From contig NZ_BEWN01000005.1 of the NCBI RefSeq assembly GCF_002723955.1, forward strand, positions 62,001 through 126,000: 64,000 bases of DNA, written 5' to 3'. This DNA is from Gluconobacter frateurii. Its GTDB lineage: Bacteria > Pseudomonadota > Alphaproteobacteria > Acetobacterales > Acetobacteraceae. Below, piece after piece: positions 8,398 through 17,347 of this stretch. Position 1 is the stretch's first letter. Every line of letters starts with the position of its first letter. The notes under the pieces are model-generated. The model did not search any database, had not been told where the DNA came from, and saw nothing but the letters and a program-made list of their open reading frames with translations. The position numbers and the translations under genes are program-made.

Positions 8398-9407
8398 GCG
8401 AAACCCTTCACACGGAACGTCTGGCCGCTGACCCTGCGGGTATCCGCCGCGCCGCCGAACTCCTGAAAGCGGGCAAACTCGTCGCCTTTGGAACCGAGAC
8501 CGTCTATGGCCTCGGCGCTCTTGCTTCATCCGACACGGCCGTCGCCCGCATTTTTGCAGCCAAGGGGCGCCCGCGCTTCAATCCGCTCATCAGCCATCTG
8601 GCCGATGCGGAAAGCGCCTTTGCGCAGGCGGACCTGCAGGGGCGCATCAAGGACATCGCCTACGCTCTGGCGGAAAAGTTCTGGCCTGGCCCGCTGACAA
8701 TGGTTCTGCCTCGCTCCCCGAATGCCACGGTTTCGGATCTAGCCGCCGCCGGACTGGATACGCTGGCTCTACGCGTCCCCCGTGGCAAAACCGCACTGGC
8801 ACTGCTTCGCGAAGTCGGTGCCCCGATTGCCGCCCCGTCGGCCAATATTTCCGGCACCGTCAGCCCTTCAGATGCCTCGCACGTCCTGCGCTCTCTTGAT
8901 GGTCGCATTGACGCCATTCTGGATTCCGGCCCGTGCTCGGTCGGCGTGGAAAGCACCGTTCTGGATCTCACGCGCGATACGCCCGTGCTACTACGTCCCG
9001 GCGGCGTCACGCTCGAAGATCTGAGAGACTTGTGTGGCCCCATCCACCATCCTGATGATTTTACAGAAGTTCTTCCCGCGTCTCCCGGACGTCTGGCGTC
9101 CCATTACGCTCCATCCCTGCCCGTCAGGCTCGATGCCTACGACGTGCAGCCAAACGAAGCCCTGCTGGCATTCGGACCGGCACTGCCGAATGCGGGGCTA
9201 ACCTGGAACCTGAGCGAAAGGGGCGATCTGGAAGAAGCGGCAGCGAGGCTTTTTGCCGGGCTCCGCTTTCTGGATGCCGAAGGTACAAAACGGGGAATGA
9301 CACGTATCGCTGCCCAGACAATTCCTCGTCATGGGCTTGGGCTGGCCATTCGGGATCGACTGCGCCGTGCAGCTGAACCCCGACCCCCTTCAGCCCTCCC
9401 CGGCTGA
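8394..9407 (+). CDS. L-threonylcarbamoyladenylate synthase, long Sua5/TsaC form
   Basis: A 337-residue protein that makes threonylcarbamoyl-AMP from threonine, bicarbonate and ATP for the t6A37 modification of tRNA. The YrdC/TsaC domain fills about residues 15-210 (GTETVYGLGA, KGRPRFNPLI, PSANISGTVSP, SVGVESTVLDL), followed by a linker and a C-terminal Sua5 domain with SHYAPSLPVRL. The start is a GTG overlapping the cysQ stop. The two-domain length distinguishes it from the short E. coli TsaC (about 190 residues). Confidence 0.95.
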   Translation: MSETLHTERLAADPAGIRRAAELLKAGKLVAFGTETVYGLGALASSDTAVARIFAAKGRPRFNPLISHLADAESAFAQADLQGRIKDIAYALAEKFWPGPLTMVLPRSPNATVSDLAAAGLDTLALRVPRGKTALALLREVGAPIAAPSANISGTVSPSDASHVLRSLDGRIDAILDSGPCSVGVESTVLDLTRDTPVLLRPGGVTLEDLRDLCGPIHHPDDFTEVLPASPGRLASHYAPSLPVRLDAYDVQPNEALLAFGPALPNAGLTWNLSERGDLEEAAARLFAGLRFLDAEGTKRGMTRIAAQTIPRHGLGLAIRDRLRRAAEPRPPSALPG

Positions 9408-9410
9408 AAC

Positions 9411-9890
9411 ATGCCCGAAACTTTCGATCCGAAAGAAATCAAGGTCCTATCCGATATTCTGGCGCTCGTTCTGGAAGAGTCTCCCGGCTCGGCACAGAAC
9501 GCGCTGGACGCTCTACGAGCCCGCGCCCGGCGTAACAATCTGACGGGGGGCGCCCTCAAAAACCTATTCACCAGTCTCGCCACAGACCCCATGCGCACCG
9601 GGACAAGCGCCCGTGAAGCGCAACTGCGGCAGACCATTGCGCAACTTGAAGGCGAAATCAGAACACAGCAGGGCAGAATACGTTCTCTTCAGACGACGCT
9701 GAGCCGCACACAAATGGACACCTACAGCCTTCAGGCAGAGATCGTGACCAACAGGGCCCAGCAACCGTGGCGTTACGTAGCAATTGCCTTTGGCCTGAGC
9801 GCAGGGCTATTGCTAGGGATCGCGGCCACCCAGCTTTATCACAGCCTGACAGATCCCCCTCCGATCGACCGTTCGGTCTACTTCCGTTAA
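9411..9890 (+). CDS. Small coiled-coil membrane protein of unknown function
   Basis: A 159-residue protein starting three nucleotides after the Sua5 gene. Residues 1-60 are polar and helical. Residues about 65-112 look like a coiled coil (REAQLRQTIAQLEGEIRTQQ and following). One membrane helix follows at about 119-142 (RYVAIAFGLSAGLLLGIA) and a short tail ends in DRSVYFR. This suggests a single-pass protein with a cytoplasmic coiled coil. I do not recognise a family. Spacing suggests co-transcription with the Sua5 gene, but there is no functional clue. Confidence 0.7.
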   Translation: MPETFDPKEIKVLSDILALVLEESPGSAQNALDALRARARRNNLTGGALKNLFTSLATDPMRTGTSAREAQLRQTIAQLEGEIRTQQGRIRSLQTTLSRTQMDTYSLQAEIVTNRAQQPWRYVAIAFGLSAGLLLGIAATQLYHSLTDPPPIDRSVYFR

Positions 9891-9942
9891 ACACCGCTTT
9901 TTTGCCTTTCTCCCGTCACAGGCTAAGGATACACGAAGGGCC

Positions 9943-11091
9943 ATGGCCTCTTCCCCCGGCACTTCAGGGCGACATCTGTTGCCCCTTATCGATCGCTATG
10001 TCCTTCGACAGCTTCTGGTCGCACTGCTTGCCCTGACCGGCGGTGCAGTTGCTCTCATCTGGCTGACGCAATCGCTGCATTTCGTCTCCATGATCGTCCA
10101 GCACGGTTTGTCACTGCGCGTTTTCCTGCAGTTGACGTCCCTGATGCTACCATCGTTCGTCGCGGTCATCTTGCCGATCACCACTTTTCTTGTGGTGCTG
10201 TTTACCTATCAGCGCATGTCTGGAGACCGTGAACTGACCGTCATGCGCGCTGCCGGCCTTTCGCCGCTTGAACTGGCGCGCCCTGGCATGATCTGCGGCG
10301 TGACCTCTGTTGTGCTTTGCTATGTGCTGACGCTCTGGCTGGCTCCCGTGTCGTACCATGCGTTTCATCGATACGAGTTCCAGATCCGCAACCAGATGGC
10401 AGCCTTTCTTTTGCAGGACGGCGTCTTCACAAAGGTGTCGGGTGACATGACCGTCTATGTGCGTTCACGAGACGCCAACGGCCTGCTTCATGGCGTGCTT
10501 GTGGAAGATGATCGCGATCCAGATGCCCATACGACCATTCTGGCCGAACGTGGCACCATCGTGACCGTTAACGACAAGCCCCGTGTCGTGCTCTATAATG
10601 GCTCCCGCGAAGAAATCGATCGCCATACCGGGCGCCTGAATGTCCTGACATTCGGTCGGAATACCATTGATCTCGCTTCTTCCCGTCAGAACAATCATGA
10701 AGAACGGGATGCGGCGGAAATGCCCCTGCACGAACTCTTTCATCCCAATCCCGCTGAAGTTTCAGAGCGTGATCGCGGCAAATTCGCAGTGGAAGGCTGG
10801 CATCGCCTGACTGCACCGCTGACCGTGCTGTCTTTTGCCATGATCGGGCTAGTCGCAGTTCTGCGGGGTGCCTTCTCCCGTCACGGAAACATCACCCGCC
10901 CCATGACAGCCATCCTGACCGTGGTTGGCCTCCAGGCGCTGACGCTCATGCTTCAGAACCTTGCAGGTCGAAACCTTGCACTGGTTCCCCTCATCTGGGC
11001 TGTAGCCCTTCTTCCCAGTCTCATCTGTGCAGCCCTGCTGTTTGCTGAACAATGGACGGGCACATCCCGGCAGGCGAAACAGTCTTCATGA
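9943..11091 (+). CDS. lptF: LPS export ABC transporter permease LptF
   Basis: A 382-residue inner-membrane permease of the LptB2FG transporter, which extracts lipopolysaccharide from the inner membrane. It has the family layout: N-terminal helices (LLVALLALTGGAVALIWL), a periplasmic beta-jellyroll-like domain at about 130-260 and three C-terminal helices. The segment TYQRMSGDRELTVMRAAGLS is the cytoplasmic coupling region typical of LptF/LptG. Its stop overlaps the lptG start (ATGA at 11088). An alternative later start is possible because the first residues (MASSPGTSGRH) precede the conserved LPLIDRYVLRQL. Confidence 0.93.
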   Translation: MASSPGTSGRHLLPLIDRYVLRQLLVALLALTGGAVALIWLTQSLHFVSMIVQHGLSLRVFLQLTSLMLPSFVAVILPITTFLVVLFTYQRMSGDRELTVMRAAGLSPLELARPGMICGVTSVVLCYVLTLWLAPVSYHAFHRYEFQIRNQMAAFLLQDGVFTKVSGDMTVYVRSRDANGLLHGVLVEDDRDPDAHTTILAERGTIVTVNDKPRVVLYNGSREEIDRHTGRLNVLTFGRNTIDLASSRQNNHEERDAAEMPLHELFHPNPAEVSERDRGKFAVEGWHRLTAPLTVLSFAMIGLVAVLRGAFSRHGNITRPMTAILTVVGLQALTLMLQNLAGRNLALVPLIWAVALLPSLICAALLFAEQWTGTSRQAKQSS

Positions 11092-12275
11092 AGCGCATGT
11101 TCTATAGTCGGCGCGGCTGGTTCTCCACCCTGCTGCACACCCTCCGCCCGCAGGAAACCGAGGTCGGTTTTTCCACGACGCTGGCAATCTATATTGCCCG
11201 TCACTTCACACTGAACACACTCGCCATGGTTCTGGCCCTGACCGGGCTTGTGTCGCTCTTCGATTTCATCGATCTGCTTCGCCGCGCCGCAACCCGGCCG
11301 GATGTGCCAACAAGCCTCATTCTGGAAATCGCGGGTCTGCACATCCCGTATTACATCATCTACGTGCTGCCCTTCGGCATTCTTCTTGGCGGTATTGTCT
11401 GTTTTTCGCGCCTGACCAGATCATCGGAACTGATCGTTGCCCGCGCCGCCGGCATTTCCGCATGGCAGTTTCTCGCCAGCCCGCTGGCGTGTGCGATACT
11501 GATCGGCCTTTTCACGACCACAGGCATGTCCGCCCTGTCATCCACCATGTACCGACAAGCAGAATTTCTCGACCAGTCTTATCTGCGCACCGGGGGCGGC
11601 CCCCTGACGATGCAAGGAGGTGAACTCTGGCTCCGGCAGGCGGATGAAGGCCTCATTCCACACGGCGTTGCCATCCTGCACGCACAGAATGTTCGTCTTA
11701 ACAAAAACGCTCTGGAAGTTTCAGGCGTAACCGTTTTTCGTCTGGATGAGCGCGACCGTCTGATTATCCGAGTTGAATCACCCACGGGGGTTCTCGCCAA
11801 TCAGGAATGGCACCTCAATGATTCGGCGCTTCTGAAACCCGATCATATGCCTCAGAAAATCGGCGCCCTGACCCTTCCGTCCGATCTGACTGTCAGCCGT
11901 GTTCAGGAGAGTTTTGCGTCTCCCGATACGCTCTCAGTCTTTGCATTACCTGGGTTTATTCGTCTGCTGGAGCACTCGGGTTTCCCATCGATCCGTCACA
12001 GGTTACATTTCCAATCGCTTCTGGCTCTTCCCATCCTTGCTGGTACAATGGCATTGGTATCGGCAGGGTTTTCGATGCGCCCGGCACGGCGCGGCGGGGT
12101 AGCCCGGATGCTGGGATCGGGAATTGCTGCAGGTTTTGCACTCTTCACCATCTCGAAAGTGGCTGAACAGTTTGGTGAATCCGGTGCATTGCCACCGGTT
12201 CTTGCAGCATGGGCACCTACGGGCGCAGGACTTTGTCTTGCGGTCGCGCTTTTGCTGCACATGGAGGATGGTTGA
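11088..12275 (+). CDS. lptG: LPS export ABC transporter permease LptG
   Basis: A 395-residue partner permease of LptF. The ATG at 11088 overlaps the lptF stop and gives MKRMFYSRRGWF; a longer in-frame start at 11052 was rejected because it lies inside lptF without need. Visible parts are the first helix after residue 50 (LAMVLALTGLVSLFDFIDLL), the coupling segment FSRLTRSSELIVARAAGIS, a periplasmic domain at about 170-290 and C-terminal helices. Its stop is TGATG-coupled to lptD, giving an lptF-lptG-lptD operon that puts inner- and outer-membrane LPS transport parts together. Confidence 0.93.
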   Translation: MKRMFYSRRGWFSTLLHTLRPQETEVGFSTTLAIYIARHFTLNTLAMVLALTGLVSLFDFIDLLRRAATRPDVPTSLILEIAGLHIPYYIIYVLPFGILLGGIVCFSRLTRSSELIVARAAGISAWQFLASPLACAILIGLFTTTGMSALSSTMYRQAEFLDQSYLRTGGGPLTMQGGELWLRQADEGLIPHGVAILHAQNVRLNKNALEVSGVTVFRLDERDRLIIRVESPTGVLANQEWHLNDSALLKPDHMPQKIGALTLPSDLTVSRVQESFASPDTLSVFALPGFIRLLEHSGFPSIRHRLHFQSLLALPILAGTMALVSAGFSMRPARRGGVARMLGSGIAAGFALFTISKVAEQFGESGALPPVLAAWAPTGAGLCLAVALLLHMEDG

Positions 12276-14593
12276 TGTCGGTGCCCCGGTGGCTCCCTAA
12301 ACGCGCTCGCAGGTACGTTTCCCTTGCAAGCGCCGCCCTGACGGGAACAGCGCTCGTGGCGCCGCAGGACATGTTCGCCAACACGATGCAGCGCGATAAC
12401 TCGCACATCATCGTTATTGGAAAACCTACGTCCGAGCGTGATCCCCTGACCTATCTCGCCGATAGCGAAAGCTACGCCAAGAACGGTCTGGTCACATGGG
12501 AAGGCAATGTCCGGATCTGGCAGGGCGATCATGCGCTTCGTGCCGACAAAATTACTTATGACCGGAATACCGGCGTTCTGGCGGCGACGGGTCACGTCGC
12601 TATCATGGAGCCGGATGGCAGCACCACCTATGCCAACTACATGGAATTCAGCCATGGCATGCATGATGGGATCGGCACCTCGATCTTCATGAAGATGCAG
12701 GACAATGCGAAGCTGGCCGGCAACGGTATGCGTCGCACGAACGGCCTCATCAACGACCTGTCACATGCCGTTTATACAGCTTGCGAAATCTGTGCGAAGC
12801 GACCGGATGCCCCGCCATTCTGGCAGTTCCAGGCCTACGGTGCGACGCAGGATACCCAGCACAAACGGATCGAATTTGATCACGCATGGCTGAAAATGCT
12901 GGGGCTTCCGGTATTCTATTTCCCGTTCTTCTCAATGAGCGATCCCTCCGTCAAACGCCAGAGCGGCTTCCTGATGGCTGGCATCAGCCCGCATGACAGA
13001 TATCTCGGCACATACTTCACGCTCCCTTATTTCTGGGCAATCGACGAACATCAGGATCTGACCGTCCGCGGCCTCGCCTCCACCAAAACGGGACCGGAAG
13101 TTACAGCGCAGTACCGCAACCGCTTTAACTTCGGAATGCTGGACATCACGGCAGGCGGTGCGTTCGATACCAACCGGGAAAGCCGTTACGTCAACACCTT
13201 CGGGAACAACGTCAATTCCTCCGGCGAATACGGCCTGCAGGGATATATTTTCGGACAGGGTAACTTCTCCCTCAGCCAGAACTGGCTGGTCGGTGCAAAC
13301 ATCAATCTCGCGACATCCGCTAACTACATGCGTGACTATCGCGTCCCGGGCTACGGTTCGGAAATGCTGAATTCGAATGTCTTTCTTGAAGGATACGGCA
13401 CCGGATCCTACGCCCGCGTTGATGCACAGGCCTATCAAGGTCTGAACCAGGGCGTCATTCAGAACTCAGACCTTCCCTGGGTCCTCCCCCGCTTCACCTA
13501 TGCTTTTCAGGGACAACCGGATGCCCTCGGCGGCCGTTTCAGCCTGAACACAACGGATTTTGATGTCTATCGTGTTAACGGCGTGTCCGATCAGCGCGGT
13601 CAGCTCCAGATGCAGTGGGATCGACCATTCCATAACAGCCTTGGTCAACAGTGGCTTGTGACGGCACGTCTGGACTCTAACATCTACCGTGCCACCCGGA
13701 CGTATCAGCAACCTCTATATTACACGGCCATGGGTACGAAGTTTACGGGACAGGTCCTGCCGACAGTCGCCGTAAAAATGAACTGGCCCTTCCTGCGATC
13801 CTTCGCCCATGGACGTGGCTCACAGATCTTCGAACCCATCGTACAGGCGATCGCAGCCCCCAATACCGGCAACTCGTCCAACAGCTACATGCCCAATGAA
13901 GACAGTTTGTCCTACGAGTTCACGGATACAACCCTCTTCTCGCTGAATCGCTACACCGGCACGGACCGTCTTGATGGCGGCCTGCGCGCCAATGTCGGCG
14001 TTCACCAGAGCTGGATGTGGAACGGTCATACGATCGACATGCTCGTGGGCGAAAGCGTTCAGGAACATATCACCCATAATCGCATCCCCTATTCAGGACT
14101 GGACCATCACCTGTCCGACCCCGTTGCACGACTGCGGGTTTCGCCGAACCAGTATGTCGATGTCACAGCACGTGGACGCTACAATCCCTGGACCCACCAG
14201 CTTGATTATGGCGAAGGCCTGCTGAGCACGGGTATCCCTGCCCTCCGCTTTACGGCTGGCTACATCTATGAGCCTGTCACCCCATATTATTACTACGCCA
14301 CGGATTATCGTACGAATGGCGTGAACTCGCCTTACGCAGTGAAAACGAATGAAATTACTGGTGGCGTATGGACGCACTGGCGCCAGTATCATGCGTCCGG
14401 CTTCTTCCGTCGCAGCCTGTCCCGGAAACAGTTCGTCGCAAACGGCGGGGATATTGGCTATTCCAACGACTGTTTCGGGCTGGATATCATGTATATCAAG
14501 CAATACACACGGATCGGCGGCGAGCAGCGGAACACCACAGTGATGTTCAACTTCACGTTCAAAACGATCGGCACCTTCGGAATTAACGGCTGA
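12275..14593 (+). CDS. lptD: LPS-assembly outer-membrane protein LptD
   Basis: A 772-residue outer-membrane barrel that inserts LPS into the outer leaflet. The start ATG overlaps the lptG stop. The N-terminus is a basic signal region (KRARRYVSLASAALTG) with cleavage near residue 36. The periplasmic OstA/LptA-like domain follows (NGLVTWEGNVRIWQGDHALR, DKITYDRNTGVLAATGHV) to about residue 190. The rest is a beta-barrel rich in aromatic alternation, ending MFNFTFKTIGTFGING. The cysteines are sparse (a CEIC pair and one near the C-terminus), unlike the four-cysteine pattern of E. coli LptD. Confidence 0.93.
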   Translation: MSVPRWLPKRARRYVSLASAALTGTALVAPQDMFANTMQRDNSHIIVIGKPTSERDPLTYLADSESYAKNGLVTWEGNVRIWQGDHALRADKITYDRNTGVLAATGHVAIMEPDGSTTYANYMEFSHGMHDGIGTSIFMKMQDNAKLAGNGMRRTNGLINDLSHAVYTACEICAKRPDAPPFWQFQAYGATQDTQHKRIEFDHAWLKMLGLPVFYFPFFSMSDPSVKRQSGFLMAGISPHDRYLGTYFTLPYFWAIDEHQDLTVRGLASTKTGPEVTAQYRNRFNFGMLDITAGGAFDTNRESRYVNTFGNNVNSSGEYGLQGYIFGQGNFSLSQNWLVGANINLATSANYMRDYRVPGYGSEMLNSNVFLEGYGTGSYARVDAQAYQGLNQGVIQNSDLPWVLPRFTYAFQGQPDALGGRFSLNTTDFDVYRVNGVSDQRGQLQMQWDRPFHNSLGQQWLVTARLDSNIYRATRTYQQPLYYTAMGTKFTGQVLPTVAVKMNWPFLRSFAHGRGSQIFEPIVQAIAAPNTGNSSNSYMPNEDSLSYEFTDTTLFSLNRYTGTDRLDGGLRANVGVHQSWMWNGHTIDMLVGESVQEHITHNRIPYSGLDHHLSDPVARLRVSPNQYVDVTARGRYNPWTHQLDYGEGLLSTGIPALRFTAGYIYEPVTPYYYYATDYRTNGVNSPYAVKTNEITGGVWTHWRQYHASGFFRRSLSRKQFVANGGDIGYSNDCFGLDIMYIKQYTRIGGEQRNTTVMFNFTFKTIGTFGING

Positions 14594-14595
14594 GC

Positions 14596-15954
14596 ATGTC
14601 CAAGACCCAACGCACCGCCCCCAAGGCCCTGGCTGCCCTGCTGGCCCTCTCTGTCGCAGCGCCTGCCGCCCTGGCTCACACGGCTCCCACGCACAAGAGT
14701 GCTTCCCAGAAAGCCGCAGCTCCTGCCAAACCACCTCCGGAAGACCAGATCCTCGCCGTCATCAACGGTCAGGTCCTGACGCAGCGTGATGTGGACAACC
14801 GGGCAAAGCTGTTCGTACTCTCCACCGGACTGCCTGTCAGCCCGGATGTCATGAACCGCATGCGCGGGCAGATCATCCATCAGCTGATCGATGAACGCCT
14901 GAAAACGCAGGAAATGCTGAAGCGGCATATCAATGTCGAACCGGAGCAGATCGCCGGTGCCATCAGCAATATTGAACAGCGCAACGGCATGCCCAAGGAT
15001 GCCCTGCGTAACCGCCTGGCGTCCGATGGCGTTTCCCTCACCACCCTGATCGACCAGATCCGTGTTCAGATCGGCTGGATGCAGGTTCTGCGTGAACAGC
15101 TGGGGGAAGGCGGCCGTATTACAGCGACCCAAATCGCCCAGCGTGAACAGGCCCTTCAGGCTGAGCAGGGTCGCGCTCAGTACATGATGAGCGAAATTTT
15201 CGTTCCCGTGGCTGATCCCCGCCATGACGAAAACGAACTGACGTTCACCCGCACCATCATTTCGCAACTCCGGGAAGGTGCGCCCTTCCCGATCGTCGCC
15301 GCACAGTTCTCGCAGGCACAGTCCGCCCTTGATGGTGGATCCATGGGGTGGGTTCAGGAAGATAATCTTGACCCGGAAGTGGTCAATGTCGTGCGGCAGA
15401 TGCCTATTGGCGCCATTTCCAACCCTATTCAGGTCGCCGGCGGCTTCGTGATCGCAACCGTTCAGGCCAAGCGCGTGGTTGGCAAGCAGATGGGAACGCT
15501 TGTTTCTCTACGCCAGGCGTTCTTCCCGTTTGACGCGCCCCTGAACCCACAGAACCCGACACCGCAGCAGCAGGCGTCTCTCCAGAAGGCGACCCACGCT
15601 ATCGAGACCATCCATAGCTGCGACGCGATGGAAGCACTCAACAAGTCTCTGGGAGAAAAACGCCCCAGCAATCCGGGAACGCAGGTTCTGGAGCGTCTTG
15701 CTCCGCAGATGCGGTCCGTTATCGAGCCTCTGCCTGCCAACAAGGTCAGCCGTCCCCTTGTATCGATGGATGGCATTGCCCTGCTCATGGTCTGCGACCG
15801 CCAGCAGAAAAATCTGGCCCAGCAGACACCCGGCGAAATCGCCGATCAGCTCATGAACGAACGGGTGGAACAGGCATCCCGCCAGCTTCAGCGGGATCTG
15901 CAACGCCGCTCCATTATCGATATTCGTCCTGCCGCAAAGCCGGCCCTGAACTAA
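14596..15954 (+). CDS. surA: Periplasmic peptidyl-prolyl isomerase / chaperone SurA
   Basis: A 452-residue periplasmic chaperone for outer-membrane barrels, including LptD. It has a signal peptide (residues 1-27, ALLALSVAAPAALA), a SurA N-terminal helical domain (about 48-180, with EDQILAVINGQVLTQRDVD), one clear parvulin-type domain at about 195-295 (AQYMMSEIFVPV, DGGSMGWVQEDNL) and a degraded second domain before the C-terminal helix. It starts two nucleotides after the lptD stop, the same lptD-surA coupling as in E. coli. The pdxA gene that often follows is absent. Confidence 0.92.
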   Translation: MSKTQRTAPKALAALLALSVAAPAALAHTAPTHKSASQKAAAPAKPPPEDQILAVINGQVLTQRDVDNRAKLFVLSTGLPVSPDVMNRMRGQIIHQLIDERLKTQEMLKRHINVEPEQIAGAISNIEQRNGMPKDALRNRLASDGVSLTTLIDQIRVQIGWMQVLREQLGEGGRITATQIAQREQALQAEQGRAQYMMSEIFVPVADPRHDENELTFTRTIISQLREGAPFPIVAAQFSQAQSALDGGSMGWVQEDNLDPEVVNVVRQMPIGAISNPIQVAGGFVIATVQAKRVVGKQMGTLVSLRQAFFPFDAPLNPQNPTPQQQASLQKATHAIETIHSCDAMEALNKSLGEKRPSNPGTQVLERLAPQMRSVIEPLPANKVSRPLVSMDGIALLMVCDRQQKNLAQQTPGEIADQLMNERVEQASRQLQRDLQRRSIIDIRPAAKPALN

Positions 15955-15955
15955 C

Positions 15956-16780
15956 GTGAGCCTTCCTTCTCTTAAAGACACCATTCAGGCTCACGGTCTG
16001 GATGCCAAGAAGTCTCTCGGTCAGCACTTCCTTCTCGATCCGGGCATCTGTGCCCGGATTGTTTCCCTCGGTGGGGACCTGACCGGCCGAAGCGTTGTGG
16101 AAATCGGTCCGGGTCCCGGTGGCCTGACCCGCGCCCTGCTTGAAAGCCCGGCAGCCCGTGTCGATGCCGTTGAAATTGACGAGCGAGCCTGGCCCCTGCT
16201 GGACGAACTGGCAGAGCACTACCCAGATCGCCTGCACGTCGTCCGTCAGGATGCTCTGAAGCTGGATGCAGCGAGCCTTGCGCCCGCCCCCCGTCAGATC
16301 ATCGCCAACCTGCCCTATAACGTTGCAACCCCTCTCCTTGTCGGCTGGCTAAAACAGGCTGCGTCGTGGGAACGTCTGTCTCTGATGTTCCAGTTGGAGG
16401 TGGCAGAACGTATTTGCGCAGCGCCTGATACGTCCACTTATGGCCGACTGGCCGTTCTGGCCCAGTGGTGTGCGTCGTGCTCTGTGGCGCTGCGTATTCC
16501 CCCAGGGGCCTTCTCACCACCGCCAAAAGTACATTCTGCCGTCGCAGTGCTGATCCCACATGCGGAGCAGCCTGAGCCAGCGCTTTTCCGAGCCATGGAA
16601 CGGGTCACGGCAGCGGCTTTTGGGCAACGTCGCAAGATGCTGCGGTCTTCACTCAAATCCATTGGCGGCGAGGCACTTCTCGGGGAGGCGGGGATTGACC
16701 CGACCCGACGTGCGGAGACACTCTCAGTCGCAGAGTTCGCCCGTCTCGCGGAACTCCATCTTGCCCGCTCCCGTTCCTGA
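15956..16780 (+). CDS. rsmA: 16S rRNA (adenine1518/1519-N6)-dimethyltransferase
   Basis: KsgA/RsmA methylates two adjacent adenines in the 3' terminal helix of 16S rRNA. The 274-residue protein starts with GTG one nucleotide after surA. Diagnostic motifs are KKSLGQHFLLDPGI (19-32), the SAM-binding VEIGPGPGGLTRALL (48-62) and the catalytic NLPYNVATPL near 115. The C-terminal RNA-binding domain contains GQRRKMLRSSLKS. Length is normal. The 3' end overlaps the proposed TTG start of tag. Confidence 0.95.
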   Translation: MSLPSLKDTIQAHGLDAKKSLGQHFLLDPGICARIVSLGGDLTGRSVVEIGPGPGGLTRALLESPAARVDAVEIDERAWPLLDELAEHYPDRLHVVRQDALKLDAASLAPAPRQIIANLPYNVATPLLVGWLKQAASWERLSLMFQLEVAERICAAPDTSTYGRLAVLAQWCASCSVALRIPPGAFSPPPKVHSAVAVLIPHAEQPEPALFRAMERVTAAAFGQRRKMLRSSLKSIGGEALLGEAGIDPTRRAETLSVAEFARLAELHLARSRS

Positions 16781-17339
16781 AACAGCCCCGGCACGTTGCC
16801 GCTGGGCCATGACTGACCCCCTTCTGCGTCAATACCATGACGAAGAATGGGGTGTTCGTGTTCGGGACAGCCGCCTTCTCTGGGAAACGCTTGTTCTTGA
16901 AAGCTTCCAGGCCGGATTGTCATGGCTGATCGTCCTGCGACGTCGGGAAGGATTTCGACGCGCTTTCGAAGGCTTTGATCCGAAAAAAATTGCCCGGTTT
17001 ACAGATGCAGATGTCGATCGGCTGATGCAGGATGAAGGCATTATTCGTGCCCGTGCCAAAATTGTAGCGGCTATCGGGAATGCCCGCGCCTACCTTGCCA
17101 TGCGAGACAATGGCGAGGATTTTGCGGATTTCATCTCGAAACTCGTTCCTGACGCACCAATTCACAACCCTAGCGGAACGGTCCTGACCCAGTCTCCGTT
17201 ATCCGTAAAAATTTCAAAAGAACTGAAATCACGCGGCTTCCGGTTTGTAGGACCGGTGATCGTATATGCCTGGATGCAGGCAGTGGGTCTGGTGCACGAC
17301 CATGACCCATCCTGCTTTCGCTATACGCCAGAACCTTAA
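16764..17339 (+). CDS. tag: DNA-3-methyladenine glycosylase I
   Basis: Base-excision-repair enzyme removing 3-methyladenine. The protein from the TTG at 16764 has 191 residues and begins PAPVPETAPARCRWAMTDP. The Cys of RCRW and the His of YHDEEWGV match the N-terminal zinc ligands of Tag, and VHDHDPSC supplies the C-terminal His and Cys. Therefore the start must lie upstream of the ATG at 16809; TTG 16764 is the most plausible, although no strong ribosome-binding site is seen. A longer frame from 16560 is entirely inside rsmA and was rejected. It lies at the end of the lpt-surA-rsmA run. Confidence 0.88.
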   Translation, partial: PAPVPETAPARCRWAMTDPLLRQYHDEEWGVRVRDSRLLWETLVLESFQAGLSWLIVLRRREGFRRAFEGFDPKKIARFTDADVDRLMQDEGIIRARAKIVAAIGNARAYLAMRDNGEDFADFISKLVPDAPIHNPSGTVLTQSPLSVKISKELKSRGFRFVGPVIVYAWMQAVGLVHDHDPSCFRYTPEP

Positions 17340-17347
17340 TCCAGAGG

